A stretch of DNA of 64,000 nt from Kordia jejudonensis (GTDB lineage: Bacteria; Bacteroidota; Bacteroidia; Flavobacteriales; Flavobacteriaceae). Shown in pieces: positions 36,966 through 45,347 of this stretch. Each line of letters starts with the position of its first letter. Position 1 is the first letter of the stretch. The translations under genes and the position numbers were made by a program. The notes under the pieces were generated by a model that saw only the letters and a list, made by a program, of their open reading frames with translations, searched no databases and was not told the DNA's origin. Location of the stretch: positions 19,127 to 83,126 of the forward strand of contig NZ_LBMG01000030.1 in the NCBI RefSeq assembly GCF_001005315.1, written 5' to 3'.

Positions 36966-37373
36966 CTAATTAGGATTTTCAACATCTTCAATCCGTAACA
37001 CTTTTTCAAACGTTAACTGTTTTCCAGAATGCATTTGAGCTACAATTTTAAGCGTAACTTCATTGCCCGACTGTGGTTTCAAATTAAAATTTCCATTTCC
37101 TTTATTGAGCAAGCCTGGCGCCATTACAGCAACATTTTTTGCATTCGGAACTACAATTTTTAAAGGATTATCAACGCCACGATAGACAATATTCATCTTT
37201 TTAAGTTCAACAATTGCTTCTGGTTGTGTATTAGAAAATTGTTGAAGCGTAGCTAACGAATCTTTAAGCATAGCATTTTCTTCTTGTAATTTTACACAAT
37301 TATTGTGTTGCGATTCGGTACAACTCACAAAAACGGTCAAAAAAATAATCAAAAGGTTAAAAGTATATTTCAT
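36966..37373 (-). CDS. Lipoprotein with GldM-like domain
   Basis: A 135-residue lipoprotein (lipobox FVSC, Cys about 18). A short coiled coil (about 25-45, KLQEENAMLKDSLATLQQF) precedes a small beta domain with KKMNIVYRGVDNPLKIVVPNAK, close to the start of the periplasmic Ig-like domains of the gliding/T9SS motor protein GldM. Full GldM is about 500 residues with a membrane helix; here one domain is carried on a lipid anchor. It could interact with the T9SS core or be an unrelated use of the fold. It is a lone minus-strand gene between two direct repeats. Confidence 0.6.
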   Translation of the reverse strand: MKYTFNLLIIFLTVFVSCTESQHNNCVKLQEENAMLKDSLATLQQFSNTQPEAIVELKKMNIVYRGVDNPLKIVVPNAKNVAVMAPGLLNKGNGNFNLKPQSGNEVTLKIVAQMHSGKQLTFEKVLRIEDVENPN

Positions 37374-37464
37374 TACGACTTGATTTACTTATAAAAACTG
37401 AATGAACAACAATTTAGTATATTTTAAAATAAATAAGACGCATAAAGTATTCTTTTCATTTTTA

Positions 37465-37580
37465 TGTCACATTGAGCGCAGTCGAGATGCAAGTTTCTAT
37501 CAAAAATCACTCAAACTGACGCTTGTGACTTCATTGTTTGTCATTTATCATTTGTCATTCCGCACTTGATGCGGAATCCA
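37465..37580. repeat. Direct repeat, copy 2, preceded by a GAGCGCAGTCGAGAT element
   Basis: GTCACATTGAGCGCAGTCGA starts at 37467 and is a dispersed repeat also found near 13501 and 38651. It runs into 37482-37580, the second copy of the repeat at 36812-36917, including the same ATTCCGCA/TGCGGAAT hairpin. The rest of the gap from 37374 to 37752 is AT-rich without genes. Confidence 0.65.
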
Positions 37581-37752
37581 TTTTAAAGTATAGTAGATTC
37601 CTGCCTTACTGAATCCAGTTCAGCACAGAAAATAATTCGTAACAAAACGTATTAAGAACAGCTTTTAAAACGAACAACTTCATTTTTTTTATAAAAAACT
37701 GTAATAAATAAAACAGGTCTGTACTAAAAGGAAAATACAAAATCAAAAAACG

Positions 37753-38631
37753 ATGAAAACAATACAATCTATGCTCTTATTCTTTTTTGCTTTCGCGAAT
37801 GTACAAGCACAAGAAGTTACAACACCAACTGCTTTTGAAGTTTCCATACACGGAAAAGGCGATACTATGTTCCTAATTCCAGGCGCTTCCTGTTCAGGAA
37901 ATGTTTGGAATGAAACAGTTGCCAAATACCAAAAAAACTATCAAATTCATGTCATTACACTTGCGGGTTATGGCGGCACAAAACCAATTGCCTCAAATAC
38001 CATTTTGCAAGAAGTAAAATCACAATTAATCAATTACATCAAAAAACAAAAAACGGACAACTGTATTCTTATCGGGCACAGTATAGGTGGATTTACAAGC
38101 TTGCTTATGGCAATTGAGGAAGAACGTATCGTTTCTAAAATCATCATTGTAGACAGTTTACCATTCTTAGCTGGCGCTTCCAATCCTGCCATAACTGAAG
38201 ACTTTGTAAAATCGTCTTATGGAATGCTCAAAGAAATGTACATGCCTATGGACAGTATAATGTTGCGAAATACGCTAAAACAAACGCTAAACGGTATGAT
38301 GCGCAACAAAGAAAAAATTGGCTTCGTACTCAATGATGCTGCAAAATCAGATCGTAGAACGTTAGGATATACCATGTTTGAAATGATGAGTACAGATTTA
38401 CGGGAAGCCATCAAAACCATCAAAACGCCAACATTGGTACTCACAAATTGGAACGAACCTATTCCGCAATTTCCTAACTTTACCAAAGAAGCCAAACTAA
38501 AAATGTATCAAGATCAATATAAAAATTGCAATTCGTGTACGGTAAAAATTGTAGACAAAGCGGAACATTTCATCATGTTAGATAATCCATCTGCATTTTA
38601 CCAAGAAGTTTCAAACTTTATCAAACAATAG
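37753..38631 (+). CDS. Exported alpha/beta-fold hydrolase
   Basis: A 292-residue hydrolase with a signal peptide (about 1-19, NVQAQ), so it acts in the envelope. The fold starts with FEVSIHGKGDTMFLIPG and its oxyanion-hole Gly; the nucleophile elbow is GHSIGG (Ser about 113); a cap domain lies about 140-215; the histidine is in KAEHFIML near the end. Substrate unknown. The ECF sigma operon starts 105 bp downstream in the same direction, so linked regulation is possible but not shown. Confidence 0.8.
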   Translation: MKTIQSMLLFFFAFANVQAQEVTTPTAFEVSIHGKGDTMFLIPGASCSGNVWNETVAKYQKNYQIHVITLAGYGGTKPIASNTILQEVKSQLINYIKKQKTDNCILIGHSIGGFTSLLMAIEEERIVSKIIIVDSLPFLAGASNPAITEDFVKSSYGMLKEMYMPMDSIMLRNTLKQTLNGMMRNKEKIGFVLNDAAKSDRRTLGYTMFEMMSTDLREAIKTIKTPTLVLTNWNEPIPQFPNFTKEAKLKMYQDQYKNCNSCTVKIVDKAEHFIMLDNPSAFYQEVSNFIKQ

Positions 38632-38650
38632 CTTCAAATTTTTTTCTAGT

Positions 38651-38675
38651 GTCATATCGAGCGCAGTCGAGATAC
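38651..38675. repeat. GAGCGCAGTCGAGAT dispersed repeat
   Basis: GTCATATCGAGCGCAGTCGA followed by GATAC, the third clear copy of this short repeat in the window. It lies between the hydrolase and the sigma factor gene. Confidence 0.6.
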
Positions 38676-38735
38676 CGTGATAAGAAGAGCAAAAAAATGT
38701 AGAAATTAAAGTCAAAAACACACAATACAACGCGA

Positions 38736-39227
38736 ATGCGAGAAGAATATTTCAAAGAAATCATCACACATCACAAAGATAAAATCTATCGAATTTGTCT
38801 TGCCTATCTCTACGAAAAAGAGTTGGTAGATGATTTATACCAAGAAGTGCTCATCAATGTTTGGAATGGACTCAAAAACTTTAAAGGAAACTCAAAATTA
38901 ACAACGTGGTTGTATCGCGTTACGCTAAATACCACCATTACCTTTAATCGTCACGCCAAAAAACATGTGCAATTATTCAATAGCGAGCTTCCCGATACAT
39001 TTGAAGAAGTTTTAGATACAGAACGGCAAGCCAAAGAAAATCGAGTCAACAAACTCATGCAATGTGTGCAAAAACTCAAAAAAGACGAACGCCTCATTAT
39101 CAGTTTGGTCTTAGAAGAATTGAGTTACAAAGAAATTGCAGACATCATCGGAATAGAAGCCAACAATGTCGGTGTCCGAATCAACAGAATTAAAAAACGC
39201 CTTTTAAAAATATACAATAATGAATGA
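38736..39227 (+). CDS. ECF-type RNA polymerase sigma factor
   Basis: A 163-residue sigma-70 factor with regions 2 and 4 only. Region 2 (about 10-75): IYRICLAYLYEKELVDDLYQ and FKGNSKLTTWLYRVTLNTTI. Region 4 (about 105-160): KKDERLIISLVLEELSYKEI, ADIIGIEANNVGVRINRIKK, a helix-turn-helix for the -35 element. It redirects polymerase to a small regulon. The next gene overlaps by 8 bp and encodes a membrane protein, the usual place of an anti-sigma factor. Confidence 0.9.
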   Translation: MREEYFKEIITHHKDKIYRICLAYLYEKELVDDLYQEVLINVWNGLKNFKGNSKLTTWLYRVTLNTTITFNRHAKKHVQLFNSELPDTFEEVLDTERQAKENRVNKLMQCVQKLKKDERLIISLVLEELSYKEIADIIGIEANNVGVRINRIKKRLLKIYNNE

Positions 39228-39828
39228 TTTTAACGACATCCTAAACGACTGGAAATCGGTTTCTTCAACAGAAATTGAAGTCAACAGCGAAAGTGACTCG
39301 TTGTTTGCAAAACTCAAAAAATTACAGCGAAAAATAGTCTTCGGAAACTTGTTCATGAGCATTTCATTTGCCGCAGTATTTGCCGTTTTCATTTGGTTAT
39401 GGAACGCAAATTTGGGCAAAGAACGTTCGGATAACTTCTACATGGGTTTAACATTCATGTTTGTTTTATTGAGTATTACCTTAGTCATGATGTGGTATCG
39501 TGTATTATTTTGGCGAACGCCGAATGATATCTCAGAAAATATGAAAGCCTTTGCGACAAAAATGTTGAAAAAACTACGCTATTTTAAATGGATTACGAGC
39601 TTTTTTATGCCAACATATTTAGTTTTGTTAGCTGTCGGAATCACAATTTACTACCAAGATGTTTTGCAGGAAACGAGTCTCACCATCAAACTTATTGCTT
39701 ACGGAGCAACGTATGTATGGTTATTTGTAGTAGGTTTTATAATGGTGCGAAAAAAACGAAAAAAGAACAACAAAGACGTTGATCCTATCATTGAAAACCT
39801 AGAAGAAGTATTAGACACACTAGCCTAA
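39220..39828 (+). CDS. Probable anti-sigma membrane protein
   Basis: A 202-residue protein whose N-terminal 40 residues are acidic and soluble (FNDILNDWKSVSSTEIEVNS), followed by about four transmembrane helices (about 42-62, 72-92, 125-145, 155-177) and a charged tail. No zinc anti-sigma motif HxxxCxxC is present. The 8-bp overlap with the ECF sigma gene and the topology suggest it holds or senses for that factor, as do similar proteins in this phylum. That role is inferred from position. Confidence 0.6.
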   Translation: MNDFNDILNDWKSVSSTEIEVNSESDSLFAKLKKLQRKIVFGNLFMSISFAAVFAVFIWLWNANLGKERSDNFYMGLTFMFVLLSITLVMMWYRVLFWRTPNDISENMKAFATKMLKKLRYFKWITSFFMPTYLVLLAVGITIYYQDVLQETSLTIKLIAYGATYVWLFVVGFIMVRKKRKKNNKDVDPIIENLEEVLDTLA

Positions 39829-39832
39829 TTTT

Positions 39833-39873
39833 CATAAAAAAAACTACAAGCGAACCAAATTTCGCTTGTAGTT
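39833..39873 (-). terminator. Terminator of the minus-strand precursor gene
   Basis: AACTACAAGCGAA (39842-39854) and TTCGCTTGTAGTT (39861-39873) form a perfect 13-bp stem. The A-run at 39836-39843 becomes a T-run only on the minus strand, so it mainly ends the peptide transcript that comes from 40239; it may also end the convergent sigma operon. Confidence 0.8.
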
Positions 39874-39978
39874 ACACATCCATGTATGTCAGTATAAATA
39901 TGATAATAAAAAGAGTGAACCCAAATTTTATTACTACTTTAAGAAAGTAATCAAAAATATACTGAATACAAAGCTATA

Positions 39979-40239
39979 TTATCTGTTACGTACTGGAGAT
40001 GCTGGCTCTTTATCAATTGGAGTTGAAGTATCTACTCCATTACTACAAATACAAGATAACTCAAATGTATCTGTCGGGCAGTTTGTTGCTACAGGAAGTG
40101 ATACTAAATCAGAATGTACATCTGAGTAATTTCCATAATTAGCATGATTAGAAGCTAAACCTCCGTTAACGAATCTTCCGTTAATAATTGACACTGTACT
40201 TTTGTTTAATGCGATTTTACGTAAACTCTTTTTTTTCAT
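39979..40239 (-). CDS. GG-leader precursor peptide (class I lanthipeptide-like)
   Basis: An 86-residue peptide. Leader MKKKSLRKIALNKSTVSIIN with the family pattern MKKkxLkxLxLxKxxI, ending in a GG cleavage motif (FVNGG, about residues 23-27). The long core is rich in Ser, Thr and Asp and has three Cys (one in ATNCPTDT, two in LSCICSNG), so lanthionine-type bridges are possible. An in-frame start 20 codons earlier is rejected because the leader pattern begins at 40239. It is the longest precursor here and lies outside the duplicated module. Final product and modification are unknown. Confidence 0.75.
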   Translation of the reverse strand: MKKKSLRKIALNKSTVSIINGRFVNGGLASNHANYGNYSDVHSDLVSLPVATNCPTDTFELSCICSNGVDTSTPIDKEPASPVRNR

Positions 40240-40695
40240 AATGTTTGTTTTTGTGGTTAAACATGGTTCAAAGGAATCACAAAAAAATACACCAACCAAG
40301 ACAAGCCTCTGAGCTTTTATAAAATGTCATCATGAAAAAAGAAGCATTATTTTTGATAAGAATTAAAACGTAAATTTTCAACAATAATTAAGTTTAAAAA
40401 ACTACAGATATAATTTTAAATATTTGATTTGCAGCTAATTATTTAAATTATTTTGTATAAATATTTTCTGATTGTATTCAAATTAAGAGATGACCTTTTA
40501 TAAAACAGTAGGTTCGTTTTTTCAATACAGAAGTATCTTTTCAACTGCTATAAAAAAAGCAAGTACAGTTTCAATTTTTGTGGGTGTAACAGCCTTCAAA
40601 TGCGAATTAAATTTGAACTAATAATTTTTTGAATTACTTGGGTAACGTTTTTAAACTTCCTGTACTTTTAGGTATAAACTTAAATTATTATAATT
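40240..40695. other. Divergent promoter region between two precursor genes
   Basis: 456 bp, very AT-rich, with no convincing gene. TACTTTTA (40663-40670) followed by GG lies 25 bp before the plus-strand ATG, with a TTG at 40638, a weak promoter for 40696. The minus-strand promoter for 40239 is not clear. Confidence 0.4.
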
Positions 40696-40872
40696 ATGAA
40701 AAAAAGAAGTCTAAAAAGTTTAGCACTGAACAAAAGAGCAATTTCTTCTCTTGAAACTACGGATCAGTCTAAAGGAGGAGCAAGTTACCCAACATTGAGA
40801 AGAACAGAATGTACTTGTGACACAATGTATTTTTGTGATACATGGGCATTATGTGATCCATATGAGCTATAG
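40696..40872 (+). CDS. GG-leader Cys-rich precursor peptide
   Basis: A 58-residue peptide on the plus strand. Leader MKKRSLKSLALNKRAISSLE and the cleavage site QSKGG (residues 25-28). The 30-residue core has five Cys, in TECTCDT, YFCDT and ALCDP, with Thr and Ser before the first two as possible bridge partners. It matches the leader pattern of the other seven precursors but is encoded in the opposite direction to most of them. The structured repeat at 40937-41075 follows and can end transcription. Confidence 0.75.
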   Translation: MKKRSLKSLALNKRAISSLETTDQSKGGASYPTLRRTECTCDTMYFCDTWALCDPYEL

Positions 40873-40936
40873 AACTATATGATAAAACGAACTTCGGTTT
40901 GTTTTTAGTAAATATAATTCTGTAAAAAGACTTGAA

Positions 40937-41075
40937 AGAGACTATTTGAAAAGCTAAATTTTCGTCAAGCCAATCTTGATTCGGTTTCTCATAATCATTG
41001 AAAATCAGTGTAATGAGATTCTGAATTGAATTCAAAATGACGCTTTTTTATACTTTTTAGATAGTCTCTTTTTTT
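40937..41075. repeat. Structured intergenic repeat, second family, full copy
   Basis: The ends AGAGACTATTTGAAAAG (40937-40953) and CTTTTTAGATAGTCTCT (41053-41069) pair over 17 bp with two wobble positions, followed by a T-run. Inside are a CGTCAAGCCAATCTTGATTC arm and an inverted CAAAATGACG end. Same family as 17892-17984 and 57104-57236. It fills much of the 326-bp gap before the aminotransferase gene and may act as a terminator. Confidence 0.6.
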
Positions 41076-41198
41076 GTAATATACATTTCTACACTTATTA
41101 AAATAGGAATCGAAAATTTTACCAAAACTGCTGCATAGCTTCATGACAGCGTAATTTTTAATTTATTATGCTTAATTTTCCGCCAATAAGCAACCAAA

Positions 41199-42344
41199 AT
41201 GATACAACATACATCCAAACTTCCAAATGTAGGAACCACCATTTTTACGGTAATGAGTCAGTTAGCTGCCAAGGAAAACGCCATCAATCTTTCGCAAGGA
41301 TTTCCTAATTTTCCTTCAGATCCAAAACTAATTGAAATGGTGCAGCAAGCTTTGCGTGAAAATTACAATCAATACGCGCCAATGCCCGGCGCAATGATAT
41401 TGCGGGAAGCCATTGCTGAAAAAATGGAGCATTTGTATCAAAAAAACTACAATCCAGCTACGGAAATTGTGGTTACAGCTGGTGCAACACAAGCTATTTT
41501 TACCATTGTAAGCGCGTTTGTACGACCAACAGATGAAGTAATTATATTTACACCAGCCTACGATTGTTATGCGCCAGCTGTGGAAGCGCATGGTGGAAAA
41601 GTAGTGCCAATTCAGTTAAAAGGAAAAGAGTTTGCCGTCGATTGGAATGAAGTTCGAGCGAAAATAAACGACAAAACTAAGTTGATGATTATCAACACGC
41701 CACACAATCCAAGTGGAACAGTATTGTCGAAAGCAGATATGTTGGAACTTTCTTCAATTTTAGAAAATACAAACACTATTTTACTCAGTGACGAAGTATA
41801 CGAACATATTATTTTTGACGGTGCACAACATCAAAGTGCGGCATTATTTCCGAAACTTGCCGAACGCGCGTTTATCACAGCTTCTTTCGGGAAAACATTT
41901 CACAATACAGGTTGGAAAATGGGCTATTGTGTAGCGCCAAAAGAACTCATGGACGAATTTAAAAAAGTGCATCAATTCAATGTATTTTCTGTAAATCATC
42001 CAATGCAAATTGGCATCGGGAAGTATCTCAAAAATCCTGCACATTATGAAGCACTTCCGAGTTTTTTTCAGCGAAAGCGAGATTACTTTTTAAATGCGAT
42101 TAAAGATTCACGTTTTACATGGAAACCATCGCAAGGAACGTATTTTCAAGTGTTGTCTTATGAAGATATTACTGACGAATTGGATACCGAATTTGCCAAA
42201 CGCTTAACACGTGAACATAAAATTGCGTCCATTCCACTTTCTGTATTCAACACAAATAAAGAAGATCATAAATTGCTGCGTTTTTGCTTTGCCAAAACTG
42301 AAGAAACATTGCAACAAGCGGCTAAAATTTTGAATCAGATATAA
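41199..42344 (+). CDS. Methionine aminotransferase (class I/II PLP-dependent)
   Basis: A 381-residue cytoplasmic aminotransferase of the YbdL/KAT type. AINLSQGFPNFPSDP near residue 28, NQYAPMPG, TPAYDCYAPAVEAHGG, NTPHNPSGT, the PLP-ring Asp-198 in LLSDEVYEH, and Schiff-base Lys-232 in SFGKTFHNTGWKMG mark it. It makes methionine from its 2-oxo acid, often with glutamine as donor, releasing 2-oxoglutaramate. That product is the substrate of an omega-amidase such as the one at 50798, so the two probably serve one salvage route although 8.4 kb apart. It converges with the precursor island. Confidence 0.87.
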   Translation: MIQHTSKLPNVGTTIFTVMSQLAAKENAINLSQGFPNFPSDPKLIEMVQQALRENYNQYAPMPGAMILREAIAEKMEHLYQKNYNPATEIVVTAGATQAIFTIVSAFVRPTDEVIIFTPAYDCYAPAVEAHGGKVVPIQLKGKEFAVDWNEVRAKINDKTKLMIINTPHNPSGTVLSKADMLELSSILENTNTILLSDEVYEHIIFDGAQHQSAALFPKLAERAFITASFGKTFHNTGWKMGYCVAPKELMDEFKKVHQFNVFSVNHPMQIGIGKYLKNPAHYEALPSFFQRKRDYFLNAIKDSRFTWKPSQGTYFQVLSYEDITDELDTEFAKRLTREHKIASIPLSVFNTNKEDHKLLRFCFAKTEETLQQAAKILNQI

Positions 42345-42372
42345 AAAAAGCTTCTCGTTTGAGAAGCCTTTC
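42345..42372. terminator. Bidirectional terminator between aminotransferase and precursor island
   Basis: GCTTCTC (42351-42357), GTTT loop, GAGAAGC (42362-42368), with seven A before it (T-run for the minus strand) and CTTTCT after it. Ends both convergent transcripts. Confidence 0.8.
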
Positions 42373-42390
42373 TAATCTGATAATTCACTA

Positions 42391-42576
42391 CTATTTTGGA
42401 GCTGTACAAATTCCTGGCGATCCAGTATTGTAGCACCATCTGTTGTATGTAAAATTGCAAAACTCTGGTTCTACAGAAATTACAGTTGTGTAACCACCTT
42501 TGATTGCAGTATTTGCCTGAAGATCAGTTACTTTTTCTTTTGATAATTGTAGGTTTTTTAAATTCTTTTTTTTCAT
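42391..42576 (-). CDS. GG-leader precursor peptide, module A position 3
   Basis: A 61-residue peptide: leader MKKKNLKNLQLSKEKVTDLQ, cleavage at AIKGG (residues 24-28), core of 33 residues with three Cys in EFCNF, RWCYNTG and GICTAPK. Several Thr and Ser could be dehydrated. The pattern W-C-x-N-TG-x4-C matches W-C-L-TG-x4-C in the peptide at 45095, which holds the same place in the other module. It is the last gene of the run started by the receptor at 44895. Confidence 0.8.
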   Translation of the reverse strand: MKKKNLKNLQLSKEKVTDLQANTAIKGGYTTVISVEPEFCNFTYNRWCYNTGSPGICTAPK

Positions 42577-42609
42577 GGTTTTAAAATTTTTAGGTTATTA
42601 ATGTTAAGA

Positions 42610-42768
42610 TTAGTGTGCGTGGCAAGAAGTTGGACACATCGAATCGAATGTTAAACAACCAGTCCAAGCGCGTGTGCCACCACCAACAATTCTATCTTGT
42701 TTTGCTACATCTAAATTTGCAATTGATGCTTTTGCTAATTGTAACGATTTTACTTTTTGAGTTTTCAT
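42610..42768 (-). CDS. GG-leader Cys-rich precursor peptide, module A position 2
   Basis: A 52-residue peptide read on the minus strand: leader MKTQKVKSLQLAKASIANLD, cleavage at RIVGGG (about 27-32), core of about 20 residues with Cys in TGCLT, SMCPT and TSCHAH. The small, compact core with three Cys and nearby Thr and Ser is a good lanthionine candidate. It has 33 bp to the next precursor and a terminator upstream at 42905, so it needs its own promoter in 42769-42904. Confidence 0.75.
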   Translation of the reverse strand: MKTQKVKSLQLAKASIANLDVAKQDRIVGGGTRAWTGCLTFDSMCPTSCHAH

Positions 42769-42904
42769 AATTGAATAATTTAATTTTTAGTTGATCTCAA
42801 TATATGATTCGTATGCGCTGAAAAAAAGGAAACGTAACTCAAGAGAATTAAAAATTGCGAGATTTGAGGTGCGATTTTAGTAGCTAATTTTAGTGACACA
42901 CATC

Positions 42905-42935
42905 AAAAAAAAATCGGAAGCTTGGCTCCCGATTT
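42905..42935 (-). terminator. Terminator of the module A position 1 precursor
   Basis: AAATCGGAAGC (42911-42921) pairs with GCTCCCGATTT (42925-42935) with one wobble and a 3-nt loop. The nine A at 42905-42913 give the minus-strand T-run. Confidence 0.8.
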
Positions 42936-42961
42936 TGTACATGTGAATTGATAAGCGTGTA

Positions 42962-43117
42962 TTAAAAGCAAACATAGTTTCCGCAATGCGTTCCAAGTCC
43001 GCTTTCTTCTCCGTCAAGCGTACGTGTTCCGCCTTTTAACTGAGAAGCTGTTATTTGATTAATTTTAGCAATGGTCGATTTTTTTAAATACACTTTTTGT
43101 AAAGTTTTCACTTTCAT
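42962..43117 (-). CDS. GG-leader precursor peptide, module A position 1
   Basis: A 51-residue peptide: leader MKVKTLQKVYLKKSTIAKIN, cleavage at QLKGG (about 27-31), core of 20 residues with two Cys in THCGNYVCF. The string GGTR..x..ES..x..C..Y..C is shared with the peptide at 45712, the gene in the same place of the other module. The frame extends 26 codons upstream, but the leader pattern fixes the start at 43117. The receptor gene ends 83 bp upstream, so they may be cotranscribed. Confidence 0.78.
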   Translation of the reverse strand: MKVKTLQKVYLKKSTIAKINQITASQLKGGTRTLDGEESGLGTHCGNYVCF

Positions 43118-43200
43118 ACGTATTGGTTTTGAGTTGTAATTTATACAAGTAATATAGGCTATTAATGTAATTAGTACGCAGCGTATACAACTCAAATTAG

Positions 43201-44895
43201 TTAATTTGAGGCAACGTTTTTATCTGTATCTTCAAGATTTTTAATATAATACGAAGGATATAATTTTGTGTAAGCTTTAAAATATTTTGTGAACGAATTT
43301 GTACTCTTATAGCCAATTTCTTCCGCAATATGCTTGATAGAATAGTTGCGAAATTTTGAATCTTCCTTCAAACGTTTCAATACATATTCAATGCGTAATT
43401 CGTTGATGTATTCGTAGAACTTTTTATGCTTATAAGTGCTTATGATTTTGGATAAATACGTTGTATTGGTCTTTACTTTTTTAGCCATATTTTGCAAATT
43501 GCAATTGCTGTTTAAAAAATATAACGACTGTTCTAATTTTTCCAAACCATCCAAAATAGCATTGACTTTTTTATCTTTTATGACAATATCCGTTTTCTTT
43601 TCAGGAGCTTTTTCTGCTTCAATTTGCGATACTAATTTTTGAAAAATGATCTTGTTTTGTTTTCGAATTTTTATGAATTTAAACAAAAAGAAACCACACA
43701 ATCCAACAACAAAAACACTAAAGAGAATTACGTAGATTAAACGGTTTTCTAACTTCGAAGTTAAGGAAGAAAGATCGTCATTTTCTTTGCGAACCGTTTC
43801 GTATAAATCTTTAATGACTTCTATGTTTTTAACTTCATTGTGTTTGTTGAGTTGTACATATTTTTCGGTGTAAAATAAATGTTGCTCATTGTTTTGCAAT
43901 TGTTCAAACGAATTTGCCAATGCGCGAAAGGTTCCTAACAATTCTGGCGGATTGAAACTATTTTGATCGTTGGAATTTTTAGTCGCAACAATAGTTTCAA
44001 CCTTTTTCAAAAAGGCAATAGCTTTGTCATAATCCTTCAATTCGTAATATGATTTTCCGATGTAATAATAAATTTCGGTCAATCGTTTTTGGTTGTTAAG
44101 TCCTTTTGTAATTTTTTCTGCTTTTTGCAAATAATCAACCGCGATTTCAAAATCTCCCTTGATGAAATAGGCAATTCCAATATCGATATAAAAATAACTT
44201 ACGCCTTCGTCATCATTGATTGCCAAACTTTTTTGTAAGCCAATTTTTGAATAGTGTAAGGTAGAATCAGGTTGTTGCAAACGAAGAAATGTACCGCCGA
44301 TTCCCATGTATGAATTTATGGCAACTAATTCGTCTTTAAACGTATGTTTTTCTGCCAAAAGCGCATTGTTTTTGTAAATTTCTAACGCTTCTTCGTAAAA
44401 TTCCATGCGTCTTTTTACTTTGGCAATATTGGCTTTTGCACGCACAATGATTTCAATTTCTTTTGATGAATTTCCAATGTCGAGCGCTTTTAAATAATTT
44501 TCCAATGCACCTTTATTATCGCCCAAATACACAATGGCATTTCCTTTAATGAGCAATGGAAAAGCTTTCAAAATATCGTCTTTTAGCGCATCGGCAGTTA
44601 AAATTGCAGCATCTGCATGTTGAATGGCGAGTGAATAGTTTCCTTCAATATTGGCTATACGACTTTTTTGAATGTAAGCATCGTATACACCACGTTTATC
44701 ATTATTATTTTTACTTTTTTCGAGTAAAATTTCAGCATACTTATTGGCTAAGTCAGGATTGGAATATTTGTGTTGATTGATAAATACGACAATGTCTTCA
44801 GCAGAAGCATCTTCGGGCATTTCTTGTGCAAAAAGAGTTGAAGCAGTAAGCATGAAAAAAAATAAACTCCAAAAGTTGGACACTTTTTGCATCAT
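43201..44895 (-). CDS. Membrane AraC-family regulator with periplasmic TPR sensor, module A
   Basis: A 564-residue one-component receptor. Signal peptide about 1-24 (LFAQE); periplasmic TPR array about 40-370 with units such as ALENYLKALDIGNSSKE and AVDYLQKAEKITKGLNNQKR; one transmembrane helix (about 385-408, VILFSVFVVGLCGFFLFKF); coiled coil; C-terminal AraC helix-turn-helix (about 465-560) with NTTYLSKIIS and AEEIGYKSTNSFTKYFKAYT. It should read a periplasmic peptide or protein and act directly on DNA. It is a close paralog of the 45976-47682 product; both sit upstream of three precursor genes. ATG at 44895 is preferred over GTG at 44901. Confidence 0.87.
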   Translation of the reverse strand: MMQKVSNFWSLFFFMLTASTLFAQEMPEDASAEDIVVFINQHKYSNPDLANKYAEILLEKSKNNNDKRGVYDAYIQKSRIANIEGNYSLAIQHADAAILTADALKDDILKAFPLLIKGNAIVYLGDNKGALENYLKALDIGNSSKEIEIIVRAKANIAKVKRRMEFYEEALEIYKNNALLAEKHTFKDELVAINSYMGIGGTFLRLQQPDSTLHYSKIGLQKSLAINDDEGVSYFYIDIGIAYFIKGDFEIAVDYLQKAEKITKGLNNQKRLTEIYYYIGKSYYELKDYDKAIAFLKKVETIVATKNSNDQNSFNPPELLGTFRALANSFEQLQNNEQHLFYTEKYVQLNKHNEVKNIEVIKDLYETVRKENDDLSSLTSKLENRLIYVILFSVFVVGLCGFFLFKFIKIRKQNKIIFQKLVSQIEAEKAPEKKTDIVIKDKKVNAILDGLEKLEQSLYFLNSNCNLQNMAKKVKTNTTYLSKIISTYKHKKFYEYINELRIEYVLKRLKEDSKFRNYSIKHIAEEIGYKSTNSFTKYFKAYTKLYPSYYIKNLEDTDKNVASN

Positions 44896-45040
44896 AAACA
44901 CTCTTTTTTAGGAAATTGGTTCTTTTATAAAAATAGATTAAATCGTTGGTAGGATTTTTAATCAAAAAAGTTTGAATCACTTCAACGTTAAAAATAATAA
45001 TAATAAAAGATATTCATCCTGTTTTGGAGTTTTTCTACAT

Positions 45041-45069
45041 AAAAAAAGCTTCCCAAACGAGAAGCTTTT
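45041..45069 (-). terminator. Terminator of module B precursors
   Basis: AAAAGCTTC (45044-45052) and GAAGCTTTT (45061-45069) pair perfectly; the A-run at 45041 gives the minus-strand T-run. It separates module B from the promoter of the module A receptor. Confidence 0.8.
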
Positions 45070-45094
45070 CATATTATTTTTGAAATTGAATTTC

Positions 45095-45280
45095 TTATTG
45101 ACAGTTGGTTTGATTTCCTGTAAGACACCAAGAACCTGTTTGTCTTGTGGTTGTTTCTCCACAATCAAAACATGAACGTGTTGGCGTTTGCCAAGGCAAT
45201 GTTCCTCCTTTTAATAGGTCTTGCCCTAACTGACTTACTTGTTTTTTATTTAAGGCTAATTTTTTAAGTTGTTTTTTCAT
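45095..45280 (-). CDS. GG-leader Cys-rich precursor peptide, module B position 3
   Basis: A 61-residue peptide: leader MKKQLKKLALNKKQVSQLGQ, cleavage at LLKGG (about 22-26), core of 35 residues with four Cys in RSCFDCGE, SWCLTG and TNCQ, and eight Thr. High Thr content with spaced Cys is what a lanthionine core needs. Resembles the peptide at 42391 in its WC..TG....C end. A terminator follows 26 bp after the stop. Confidence 0.8.
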   Translation of the reverse strand: MKKQLKKLALNKKQVSQLGQDLLKGGTLPWQTPTRSCFDCGETTTRQTGSWCLTGNQTNCQ

Positions 45281-45347
45281 GATTTTAAACTTTTAAGTTT
45301 TTCAATTTGGTTTATAATATCATATGTAATTTACTACTTTTTTTGGA

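Noticed and set aside
40331..40372. ATG frame MKKEALFLIRIKT near the precursor genes
   Set aside because: Starts like a precursor leader but stops after 13 codons, with no GG site or core.
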